Origin: Phytophthora hibernalis
Lineage: Eukaryota; Oomycota; Peronosporomycetes; Peronosporales; Peronosporaceae
Reading direction: 5' to 3'
NCBI GenBank assembly: GCA_012656075.1
Contig: JAAKBF010000164.1
Coordinates: forward strand, 221,177-285,176
DNA length: 64,000 bases
The notes under the pieces are model-generated. The model did not search any database and was not told the origin of the DNA. It saw only the letters and a list, made by a program, of their open reading frames with translations. Both the position numbers and the translations under genes were made by a program. Each line of letters begins with the position of its first letter. The first letter of the stretch is position 1. Shown in pieces: positions 20,655 to 29,389 of the stretch.

Positions 20655-20817
20655 TGAACGCCTTAGTATGAGACTCGCAGTACAATGAGAGGGATTGAAC
20701 GGCGAACTTTGCGATGTCTGTGGTTGTTGATGTCTTAGCGATAGTTCCCCGACAGGTTGTTGGATTATTTTTGCTACGGTACTAAGGACATACGAAGCTC
20801 AATCATTATAATAGCTT

Positions 20818-23024
20818 AGGTCTCATGAAACACATCTATTTCGTCTACATACTCATCAACAGCAATACTTCAAAGTGCGCTTCGGATCGCGCTCTATCTA
20901 CCTGAGGAGCGGAATGACAACGAATTCAATCTTCGTTGATGTGCACGTCGCTCTCCGTGTACTTGCACAATGAGCCGGACGGGCCAGCGCCCAGGTTCGA
21001 CGGCGTCTTGCTTCCCTGCGACCACTGACACACCTTCACATCCTTCTTGCCGTCCGTCGTCTTCACATAGATGTTCTTCAGCGTGGCTTTGTCATTGTAG
21101 TTCTTGTTCACCGTGACGATGCTAACAAGCGGGTCCACCGCGTACACGTTTTCCAGCGTGACTGTGCGAGGAATGTTTCCGCACGTGCCACACGAACGGT
21201 AGAGCTTGCCGAACTCCTCCGCGAAGAAGCCATTGATCTTGACGGTGCCGTAGCCGTTGTGCTGCACCACCTTGTCCTCGGCATAGCGAGCGCCGCAGTT
21301 CGTCACGGTGGTCACGCTGGACGCCGATCCGCCCTTGATGCTCAGTGCGTCCTCGCAGACGTCATCCCACCAGACGTTCTCAATGGTGCACTCGTGGTCG
21401 TCACAGTGCACACCCTCCTTCTGATTCTTGCCGATGATGGCGTTCTTGAGGGTGCCGCCGGCCTCCACGAGGAACACGGCCGTGTCCTTCTGGCCCTCAC
21501 CGCCCGAGCACGTGATGTCGGAGCGCTCGAAGGTCTGCATCTTGCCATCGAACACCTCGCCGGACTTGATCGTGTACGGCTGCTTGTAGCGAACGGTTCC
21601 CGTGCTGGCAGGCCACGTTCCGTCCGGCACCGATCCTGTCGAGTTGGTAGCAGTCTGCGTAGGCGAGTCATTGGCCGCACTCTGCGTAGGTGAGTCGGTG
21701 CTGGGCTTCTTCGTGGATTTGGTGCTGGGTTTCTTCGTGGACTTGGAGCTGGGTTTCTTGGTAGTAGGGCTGACGGTCGGGCTCAAGTGTTGCTCGACAC
21801 CAGTCTGCACCGCGTTGGAGATATCCTCGTTGATGTGCACGTCACTCTCCGAGTACTTGCAAAGCGCACCCGACGGACCGTTACCCAGCATCTTGGGCTC
21901 GCCGTTGGCGTTGCCCTGCGACCACTGGCAGACCTTCACGGTGGACTTGCTCGACTTGACCCAAATGTTGCTCAGCGTGGCCTCGTCGCCCCAGTTCTTG
22001 TTGACCGTCACGACGGCGTTGCCCGGGTTCACGACGTACACGTTGGAGACGGACACCTTGCGGGCCTTGTCGCCGCACGTGCCACACGAACGGTAGAGCT
22101 TGCTGATGTCCTCACCGTAGAAGCCGTCGATCTGGACGGTGCCGAAGCCGTTGTGCTGGATGACCTTGTCGTCGGCGTAACGGGCACCACCACCGATGAC
22201 CTTCGTCACGCTCGATGCGGATCCGCCCTTAACACTGAGGGCGTCCTCGCACACGTCGTCCCACCACACGTTCTCAATGGTGCAGTCGTGCTTGTCGCAG
22301 TGCACGCCCTCCATTTGGTTCTTGCCGATGATCACGTTCTTGAGGGTGCCACCGGCCTCCACGAGGAACACGGCCGTGGACGACCCGCTTTCCGTTTGTC
22401 CATCGCACGAAACGTCCGAGCGCTCATAGGTCTGCATCTTACCGTCGAAGACCTCACCGGCCTTGACCGTGTAGGCCTGGGAGTACTGCATAGTACCCTT
22501 GCTGGCGGGCCACGTGCCATCAGGCAAAGAGGCAGCAGTCGCGGCCGCAATGAGAAGGGCAGCAGACGTCGCGAACGGTGCGAAGAACTTGGCCATTGTA
22601 GATTGCAGCAATGAAAGGTGTGAAGTTAGCTGGGGGTGCTTGGCCACTTGCTGCTGGAAGGAAAATTGATTAATGAGGAGTTGTTGGCACCGACTAACGT
22701 TTTAATCAGGCACTTGCGACCATCAAAGACTCTTGTGGCCGTTTGTAAGGTGCTTTGGGGTCAACGATACAAGTTGCATACATGTACATGTAGCCCGAGG
22801 CACTGCAACGGGCTGGCTGACCTTACTTCGCAAGATCGGGAGCCCCAGTTGGTTTCCTGCAGTCGTCCTGCTGGATGCGGTTTGAGGGTGAACCGACGTG
22901 GTTGACCTCGTCGGCACGTATCAAATCGTGACGACGGATCACGCGCTGCAATGCTGACAAGCTAAAGTAACAACTTGACGCTATTAATATGCTGTTTTGC
23001 TATTCGTACGGCGTCCACCACGGG
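20818..23024. repeat. Inverted duplication 2, left arm
   Basis: This arm is the reverse complement of 23353-25563. Gene ends mirror exactly (20926+25455 and 22596+23785 both sum to 46381). It includes the gene, about 110 bp of 3' flank and about 430 bp upstream. The two encoded proteins appear identical; I noticed one synonymous base difference in domain 1 and small indels upstream of the ATG. The inner end lies in CCACCACGGG at 23015-23024. Confidence 0.92.
20926..22596 (-). CDS. Secreted pectate lyase with two PL3 domains, short linker
   Basis: The 556-aa protein starts at ATG 22596; an upstream in-frame GTG is rejected because the shared leader ends right before this ATG. A signal peptide (MAKFFAPFATSAALLIAAAT) precedes PL3 domain 1 (about 22-262). 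A linker of only about 60 residues follows, rich in Lys/Pro/Ser/Thr with repeated TKKPS units, and then domain 2 (about 323-556). Both domains carry NVWWDDVCEDAL, QHNG and KLYRSCGTC. The predicted role is apoplastic cleavage of polygalacturonate. Domain 1 from about residue 60 onward is almost identical to that of the 10693 gene, while the N-terminus and linker differ, which suggests gene conversion. It is divergently arranged with 23785-25455. Confidence 0.93.
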   Translation of the reverse strand: MAKFFAPFATSAALLIAAATAASLPDGTWPASKGTMQYSQAYTVKAGEVFDGKMQTYERSDVSCDGQTESGSSTAVFLVEAGGTLKNVIIGKNQMEGVHCDKHDCTIENVWWDDVCEDALSVKGGSASSVTKVIGGGARYADDKVIQHNGFGTVQIDGFYGEDISKLYRSCGTCGDKARKVSVSNVYVVNPGNAVVTVNKNWGDEATLSNIWVKSSKSTVKVCQWSQGNANGEPKMLGNGPSGALCKYSESDVHINEDISNAVQTGVEQHLSPTVSPTTKKPSSKSTKKPSTKSTKKPSTDSPTQSAANDSPTQTATNSTGSVPDGTWPASTGTVRYKQPYTIKSGEVFDGKMQTFERSDITCSGGEGQKDTAVFLVEAGGTLKNAIIGKNQKEGVHCDDHECTIENVWWDDVCEDALSIKGGSASSVTTVTNCGARYAEDKVVQHNGYGTVKINGFFAEEFGKLYRSCGTCGNIPRTVTLENVYAVDPLVSIVTVNKNYNDKATLKNIYVKTTDGKKDVKVCQWSQGSKTPSNLGAGPSGSLCKYTESDVHINED

Positions 23025-23439
23025 TGTGACAATACTATTAATACTTATGATACTACAGTAGTTACTGTATGCCATGGAAGATCGACAACTACATGTGAGT
23101 TGTGGACGCCAACTTGTAGAGCAGGCAAGACTGGATTGAACGGGGGAGTACAATCACAGTGACTGCACATGTCCTCGCATCCCATTGCTTTAACGCTGCA
23201 GCTGAAGCACGCCCGCACCTTATGCTGCCAGTGAATATCGTGTCGTATACAAGACTTACCTCCACCGCAGTACGGCACATTCAGAATGTGCCCTCATCTT
23301 CGGCAAACTCGTACAAAATGACTCGAAATAAGTGCGCTCCCAATCGGTCAACCCCGTGGTGGACGCCGTACGAATAGCAAAACAGCATATTAATAGCGTC
23401 AAGTTGTTACTTTAGCTTGTCAGCATTGCAGCGCGTGAT
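22942..23439. other. Centre of inverted duplication 2
   Basis: This region holds the innermost arm sequence and the unique spacer 23025-23352. Short ORFs here have no recognisable domain. No RNA gene is seen. Confidence 0.45.
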
Positions 23440-23784
23440 CCGTCGTCACGATTTGATACGTGCCGACGAGGTCAACCACGTCGGTTCAAAACCCTCAAAC
23501 CGCATCCAGCAGGACGACTGCAGGAAACCAACTGGGGCTCCTGATCTTGCGAAGTAAGGTCAGCCAGCCCGTTGCAGTGCCTCGGGCTACATGTACATGT
23601 ATGCAACTTGTATCGTTGACCCCAAAAGCACCTTACAAACGGCCACAAGAGTCTTTGATGGTCGCAAGTGCCTGATTAAAACGTTAGTCGGTGCCAACAA
23701 CTCCTCATTAATCAATTTTCCTTCCAGCAGCAAGTGGCCAAGCACCCCCAGCTAACTTCACACCTTTCATTGCTGCAATCTACA
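23440..23784 (+). promoter_or_regulatory. Upstream region of right PL3 gene, homologous to pair 1 promoters
   Basis: It shares blocks with 10381-10692 in the same order: CACGTCGGTTCA, AAACCGCATCCAGCAG, GACTGCAGGAAA, GTCGGTGCCAACAACTCC and CTGCAATCTACAATGG. An extra ATGTACATGTATG palindromic stretch (about 23591) occurs only in pair 2. The mirror copy is 22597-22941. Confidence 0.45.
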
Positions 23785-25455
23785 ATGGCCAAGTTCTTCG
23801 CACCGTTCGCGACGTCTGCTGCCCTTCTCATTGCGGCCGCGACTGCTGCCTCTTTGCCTGATGGCACGTGGCCCGCCAGCAAGGGTACTATGCAGTACTC
23901 CCAGGCCTACACGGTCAAGGCCGGTGAGGTCTTCGACGGTAAGATGCAGACCTATGAGCGCTCGGACGTTTCGTGCGATGGACAAACGGAAAGCGGGTCG
24001 TCCACGGCCGTGTTCCTCGTGGAGGCCGGTGGCACCCTCAAGAACGTGATCATCGGCAAGAACCAAATGGAGGGCGTGCACTGCGACAAGCACGACTGCA
24101 CCATTGAGAACGTGTGGTGGGACGACGTGTGCGAGGACGCCCTCAGTGTTAAGGGCGGATCCGCATCGAGCGTGACGAAGGTCATCGGTGGTGGTGCCCG
24201 TTACGCCGACGACAAGGTCATCCAGCACAACGGCTTCGGCACCGTCCAGATCGACGGCTTCTACGGTGAGGACATCAGCAAGCTCTATCGTTCGTGTGGC
24301 ACGTGCGGCGACAAGGCCCGCAAGGTGTCCGTCTCCAACGTGTACGTCGTGAACCCGGGCAACGCCGTCGTGACGGTCAACAAGAACTGGGGCGACGAGG
24401 CCACGCTGAGCAACATTTGGGTCAAGTCGAGCAAGTCCACCGTGAAGGTCTGCCAGTGGTCGCAGGGCAACGCCAACGGCGAGCCCAAGATGCTGGGTAA
24501 CGGTCCGTCGGGTGCGCTTTGCAAGTACTCGGAGAGTGACGTGCACATCAACGAGGATATCTCCAACGCGGTGCAGACTGGTGTCGAGCAACACTTGAGC
24601 CCGACCGTCAGCCCTACTACCAAGAAACCCAGCTCCAAGTCCACGAAGAAACCCAGCACCAAATCCACGAAGAAGCCCAGCACCGACTCACCTACGCAGA
24701 GTGCGGCCAATGACTCGCCTACGCAGACTGCTACCAACTCGACAGGATCGGTGCCGGACGGAACGTGGCCTGCCAGCACGGGAACCGTTCGCTACAAGCA
24801 GCCGTACACGATCAAGTCCGGCGAGGTGTTCGATGGCAAGATGCAGACCTTCGAGCGCTCCGACATCACGTGCTCGGGCGGTGAGGGCCAGAAGGACACG
24901 GCCGTGTTCCTCGTGGAGGCCGGCGGCACCCTCAAGAACGCCATCATCGGCAAGAATCAGAAGGAGGGTGTGCACTGTGACGACCACGAGTGCACCATTG
25001 AGAACGTCTGGTGGGATGACGTCTGCGAGGACGCACTGAGCATCAAGGGCGGATCGGCGTCCAGCGTGACCACCGTGACGAACTGCGGCGCTCGCTATGC
25101 CGAGGACAAGGTGGTGCAGCACAACGGCTACGGCACCGTCAAGATCAATGGCTTCTTCGCGGAGGAGTTCGGCAAGCTCTACCGTTCGTGTGGCACGTGC
25201 GGAAACATTCCTCGCACAGTCACGCTGGAAAACGTGTACGCGGTGGACCCGCTTGTTAGCATCGTCACGGTGAACAAGAACTACAATGACAAAGCCACGC
25301 TGAAGAACATCTATGTGAAGACGACGGACGGCAAGAAGGATGTGAAGGTGTGTCAGTGGTCGCAGGGAAGCAAGACGCCGTCGAACCTGGGCGCTGGCCC
25401 GTCCGGCTCATTGTGCAAGTACACGGAGAGCGACGTGCACATCAACGAAGATTGA
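23785..25455 (+). CDS. Secreted pectate lyase with two PL3 domains, short linker (mirror copy)
   Basis: This gene has the same length (556 aa) and, as far as I can read, the same protein as 20926-22596, in the opposite orientation 1.19 kb away. The architecture is signal peptide, PL3 domain, short TKKPS-type linker and PL3 domain. The kept motifs are GVHCD, WWDDVCEDAL, DKVIQHNG or DKVVQHNG, and YRSCGTC. The leader TCACACCTTTCATTGC before the ATG resembles an oomycete initiator. The identical coding sequence means either very recent duplication, concerted evolution, or a fold-back assembly artefact. Confidence 0.93.
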   Translation: MAKFFAPFATSAALLIAAATAASLPDGTWPASKGTMQYSQAYTVKAGEVFDGKMQTYERSDVSCDGQTESGSSTAVFLVEAGGTLKNVIIGKNQMEGVHCDKHDCTIENVWWDDVCEDALSVKGGSASSVTKVIGGGARYADDKVIQHNGFGTVQIDGFYGEDISKLYRSCGTCGDKARKVSVSNVYVVNPGNAVVTVNKNWGDEATLSNIWVKSSKSTVKVCQWSQGNANGEPKMLGNGPSGALCKYSESDVHINEDISNAVQTGVEQHLSPTVSPTTKKPSSKSTKKPSTKSTKKPSTDSPTQSAANDSPTQTATNSTGSVPDGTWPASTGTVRYKQPYTIKSGEVFDGKMQTFERSDITCSGGEGQKDTAVFLVEAGGTLKNAIIGKNQKEGVHCDDHECTIENVWWDDVCEDALSIKGGSASSVTTVTNCGARYAEDKVVQHNGYGTVKINGFFAEEFGKLYRSCGTCGNIPRTVTLENVYAVDPLVSIVTVNKNYNDKATLKNIYVKTTDGKKDVKVCQWSQGSKTPSNLGAGPSGSLCKYTESDVHINED

Positions 25456-25563
25456 ATTCGTTGTCATTCCGCTCCTCAGGTAGATAGAGCGCGATCCGAA
25501 GCGCACTTTGAAGTATTGCTGTTGATGAGTATGTAGACGAAATAGATGTGTTTCATGAGACCT

Positions 25564-25882
25564 TACTATGGTGCAATAATTGTTTGTATGGATAATGAAT
25601 ATTAATAGCATCGACAGAAAAATAACATGGGAGTAAAACAAACTTTACCCGGATAACCCAATAATCCACTTCAATTTTTGTGGACAATTAGTATCAAAAG
25701 GAGGTCGTCGTTTGCAGAGTGGTTTAAAACTCCCCGCTACTGTATTACATTGTTCAGTTACACGTGTTAACGGAATACCAATAGTAACAATGACAGCAGT
25801 AGGGAACGGCAGCGCTCGTGCTTGCTCACACACCTGACAGGCTTTGTCTCTACAGCCGCTCAAGTCTTGCAGCGGGCCTGAG
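25564..25882. other. Intergenic between PL3 gene and splicing-factor gene
   Basis: It holds the convergent 3' ends of the plus-strand pectate lyase and the minus-strand G-patch gene. The composition is AT-rich at 25.56-25.8 kb. Nothing else is recognised. Confidence 0.4.
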
Positions 25883-26850
25883 TCAACGTCTACGATCGTG
25901 TCGGCCCGAGCCGCTACGGCTGTGACTACGGCTTCGTCTGTCCCGACCACGATCCCGCTCCCGGTCGCGGCTCCGACTGCGTTTCCGTCGCTCGGAGCGA
26001 CTCTCACTGCGACTGCGTCGACGGTCTCTGTCCGCCGACCTTCTGCTGCTACGACGCTCATTGTCCTCCCACGGGGTTTGTCCGCGTTGAGCCCGGAGCG
26101 TCCGCCCGTGTCCTTGTCCTTGCGTTTCTTCCTCTTCTTCTTGTCCTCTCCAGGCAGCGTCGGCCTCTTAGTGGCGCCCAGTCCCAGCAGTTTGTGTCTA
26201 GGCTGCGGGACCGCGCCAACGTCCTCTGGGTCCACGTCCCCAGTCCAGCCCATACCCTGAGCAACGCGGCCCCGAAGGCCTCCACGGGCACCGAATCGTA
26301 CACGTCGCTGTGCACATCTGGAGCCTCGGGGCGCAGCGCCACGTCGTGTCGGTATTTGTCTGTGACGTCCTGCATGCCGTCGAGACCAGGGACAGCATTT
26401 TGCTGTAAAATGGGTCTTTTCCGGTCACTTTTGGGTCGCTGCTCGGCGTCTGTGAACAATTCCGCGCGCTTTTGGGCCTTCTCGCTGGCGATCGGGATCA
26501 CGAGCGTCTGCGGCGCATCCTTTGGTCCCGAATTTGTGTCTCAGCGAGAATTTGTGCCGCTGCTAGCTCGTCGGCGGTCTCTGGAGTGTTGGGGATTTTG
26601 TCCTTTTGGTCCTTCTTTTGGTCCTTCTTTTGGTCCTCTTTTGGTCCCTGCCAGGCATTCGTCTCCACTAAGGGGATCACCAGCGGCTTCTGTCCGTCCG
26701 CTGAGAGCTCCGCGGGCGCGTTGGGGTTAAAGTCCGTCAAAAACCTTCTCGGGAGACGCAGTAGCCACGGGTACAGAAGCTGAGAAACCCGCAGACGCGC
26801 CCAGCGCCTTCCTCTTGCCCTTCTTGAGCGAGAACCCGCCCAGCTTCATG
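25883..26850 (-). pseudogene. Spp2/GPKOW-type G-patch splicing factor, four apparent frameshifts
   Basis: ATG at 26850 (MKLGGFSLKKGKRKALG) opens the protein. A middle region follows with KDQKKDQKKDQK repeats, then YDSVPVEAFGAALLR and MGWTGDVDPEDV, which together form the G-patch of the Spp2/GPKOW family. HKLLGLGA, a basic KKKRKKRKDKD stretch and an Arg/Ser/Asp-rich tail come next, ending in TGA at 25885-25883. Family members activate the spliceosomal DEAH helicase Prp2/DHX16 in the nucleus. Each segment sits in a different frame, with shifts near 26735, 26500, 26254 and 26070. At 26254 one G is lacking from a G run exactly inside the G-patch. Since this factor is expected to be essential and single-copy, homopolymer sequence error is a good explanation; a pseudogene copy is the alternative. 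Confidence 0.7.
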
Positions 26851-27197
26851 ACGGCTGCAAATTATTTAAAATTGACGCGGGTTGTTTTTTACAAAAGGTT
26901 TTATTTATTACTGGTCTTTTTACAAATTTGGTTTTATTAAATCAGGGCATGCAAAATTAAATGTGTTTTAAGGTTTTATCTTTTGTATAAAAACAAACAA
27001 CAACAACCACTCCCTCGAGGCGACAGCCCGTGCATGCCTACAGGACAAGGCACGTGGTTGAGTGCAAAGGCAGCACCCGAATGCCGTCTGGAAAAGTTTT
27101 CACCATGAGTGACTCACTCGTGCAGCACCAAGATTTACCGAAAATATTTTGACGATAAAAGTCAGGATCGAACAGATGAAGCCCAATATTTGCGCCG
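26851..27197. other. Intergenic, AT-rich
   Basis: This is upstream DNA of the G-patch gene with runs of T and A. It contains no coding content. The missing N-terminal part of the WrbA-like gene is not found here. Confidence 0.4.
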
Positions 27198-27630
27198 CCC
27201 AAGAAGGACTACCCGATCGCGACGCCGGACGTGTTGACGGAGTACGACGGCATCCTATGGGGAATGCCCACGCGCTTCGGTATGATGCCGGCGCAGGTCA
27301 AGGCGTTCTTCGACGGGTTGCGGCGGTTTGTGGGCTAGGGTGCGCTGATCGGTAAGACGACGGGTATCTTCTTCAGCTGCGGCAGCCAGGGCGGCGGCAA
27401 CGAGACCACGGCGTTCAACACGGCGCCGTTCTTCGCGCACCAGGGCATGACGTTCGTGCCGCTCGTGCGCGCGCGCCACTTGCACACACTGGACGAGGTG
27501 GTCGGCGGCGGTAAGTGGGGCGCAGGCACTTACGCCGGTGCGGGCGACCGCCAGCCCACGGAGCGCGAGCTGGGCACGGCCAAGATCCAGGGCGAGCTTC
27601 GCCGAGATTGCCAAGAAGCTCTTCCCGTAG
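27198..27630 (+). pseudogene. Truncated WrbA-like NAD(P)H:quinone oxidoreductase
   Basis: The translation shows the flavodoxin-fold features of the WrbA family: PDVLTEYDGILWGMPTRFG, PAQVKAFFDG, GALIGKTTGIFFSCGSQGGG, NETTAFNTAPFFAHQGM and WGAGTYAG. The first roughly 60 residues with the FMN phosphate loop are missing. A TAG at 27336-27338 interrupts the frame where a sense codon is expected, and a single-base shift near 27600 precedes the normal end (AKKLF, stop at 27628-27630). Intact enzymes reduce quinones by two electrons. This copy looks non-functional. Confidence 0.75.
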
Positions 27631-27817
27631 ATGGATGTTGTTGAAGGAGTAGAACAGTGATCCACTATCGAAGTCGGAACGAGAACCGTGCTGCAATCCG
27701 AATATCATTCTCACGTCAACGCCCGCAACTTGTTTAGCTCGATTGGAGACACATTGTTGTTTTACGGCTCGGAAAAATAATTATAATATAATAACTACCG
27801 GTATATGTAGTATTATA

Positions 27818-28527
27818 TTATTGTACCGGCAGATTGGGATCGGTCATCAAATTCGTAGGGTCATAACTTTTTTTCCTGACCGTATTTTTCGATGCGGTTT
27901 TCTTTGCGTGAAAATTCGCTAAGGGATCTTTTATTGTCCAAAAGCGTGTTGCAATATAGCCAATGATAGCGCTGCCTTGGTCATTCAAAAACTTTAATTC
28001 GCCAAAAGTCGATTTCATCGTCTTGTCGCTAGGTAGGGTTGGATATTTTATGACCAGCGACTGCCAATTCTCAAGGATGCACTGAAATCAAGTCTTTTTT
28101 CGGAACAAACAGGCGGTCAGTGACAGAGGCGGGTGAAAGTAGTCAAAAGCCGTCAAAACCGGCTAAATTAGTTCTGAAAAACGGAATGTAGCGCTCGATG
28201 TACGATACTCTGGCAAATAAAATAATGTTTGTTTTGTAGTGTAGCCATCCAGGAGTACGATGGCGTCTTTCGTTCTTTCTTATGAGCTCTCCCTGCGAAG
28301 TTATGGTACAAAAGGCTAGAGTGGTACAAAATTATGGGGATTGAGACTCGTGCTTTATCATGCCTAGAGCGTGAAGGAGAGCCCCGATCAAACCTAAACA
28401 ACTATGATCAAATACGCCTCGGTCACAGCAACACAGTGGCTTTTGATTTACTAAAATCGGGCCAGAATTGGTCAACATACAACCATTCTAGTTTATTGTG
28501 ACCGATCCCAATCTGCCGGTACAATAA
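27818..28527. mobile_element. MITE-like element with 29-bp terminal inverted repeats
   Basis: The 29 bases 27818-27846 are the perfect reverse complement of 28499-28527, with core GTACCGGCAGATTGGGATCG. If the outermost TA is taken as target-site duplication, the element is 27821-28524, about 704 bp, as in Tc1/mariner-type insertions. The interior is AT-rich without a transposase. I infer a non-autonomous DNA transposon. Confidence 0.65.
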
Positions 28528-28957
28528 CGGAATTACTTATTATTTGCTAATCAAGGTTTCCGTAAAATATGAAATTGACCCCGTAATAATACAAAAAATG
28601 TGTTCCTCCAACTCTTGTGTACGCTACCATCTCTTCCCATACTGACTCATTTCCATACAGTATTTAATGATTACAATATCCAGCTACGTAGTTTGATCAT
28701 TCTCATTGGGAAAAATGAAACAATATCTGCAATATGTATTATTATGTAAAGCTTCGAAAGGTATTGCAGTTACGTATAATTTTTTCTGAGAAACCAGTAC
28801 AATTTTAAATTTTATTTTCCGAGCCCTGCTGGTGGTGTAGCTGTCGCTGGTATAATACATGTAGTTTTGTGAGGGCCGCGTTTGTGCAGTGTAGGGAAAT
28901 ACAGTACATATAAGCTGCTTCCTCAGCGAACACCTGATAATATATTATATGAACCGG

Positions 28958-28982
28958 TGGGCGGTGACCGGGTCACCGCCCA
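28958..28982. repeat. Near-perfect 25-bp GC-rich palindrome
   Basis: TGGGCGGTGACC, one central G, then GGTCACCGCCCA. The 12-bp arms are perfect and sit in an AT-rich neighbourhood, so this could be a cruciform or hairpin-forming site or the tip of an old inverted repeat. Confidence 0.6.
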
Positions 28983-29086
28983 TTCTTTGAATTATTTATT
29001 TTATCGCGGGGAGGTTCCAACTAGATTGCATAAATGAGCAACTGCCGAACGGCGAACGAGCAGTGCTACGCCGAGCACATTCACCC

Positions 29087-29188
29087 CCAGCAATACCACG
29101 CTGGACACCTCCACATAGACCGAAGTCTCCAGCAACAGGAGCACCACGCCGGGCACCTTCACTAGGACCGGCGTCTCCAGCAGCAGGT
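29087..29188. repeat. Degenerate tandem repeat, about 45-bp period
   Basis: There are two diverged units starting CCAGCAAT and CCAGCAAC, and the start of a third (CCAGCAGCAGG). Each contains CCACGC(T/C)GG(A/G)CACC followed by GACCG(A/G)(A/C)GTCT. The function is unknown. Confidence 0.4.
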
Positions 29189-29389
29189 ACGACGAAAACG
29201 TACGGGTTCATGGCAGTCAGCTACAGTCATCTAGAGAACGATAGTTCCCTTTGAGCTCACCGACACATTCAACTCAAAATCTACTGTACAGAATATTCTT
29301 TTCGATAGTATGGCTGAGCACCGGGTTGTTCACACGTTCTAGCAATTGGATGCGCTAGTACTACAGCAGTATTTTAGCAGCAGAAGCTT

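Larger units (their letters stand above)
23353..25563. repeat. Inverted duplication 2, right arm
   Basis: This arm mirrors 20818-23024. The unique spacer between arms is 23025-23352, about 330 bp, unrelated by eye to the spacer of duplication 1, and the arm borders also differ. The outer end is at GAGACC, 25563. Confidence 0.92.
28528..29389. other. AT-rich intergenic
   Basis: No gene is recognised. It holds the hairpin at 28958-28982 and a short degenerate repeat at 29087-29188. Confidence 0.4.

Noticed and set aside
22597..22647. N-terminal extensions from GTG/TTG codons for the pectate lyases (also 7801-7815, 10678-10692, 23734-23784) and for the NLP (19914)
   Set aside because: Non-ATG starts are not expected here, and the ATG choices give proper signal peptides right after the conserved leader.
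25844..26730. Plus-strand ORFs opposite the G-patch gene
   Set aside because: They are shadows. The minus strand carries the G-patch, KKKRKKRK and RS-rich features.
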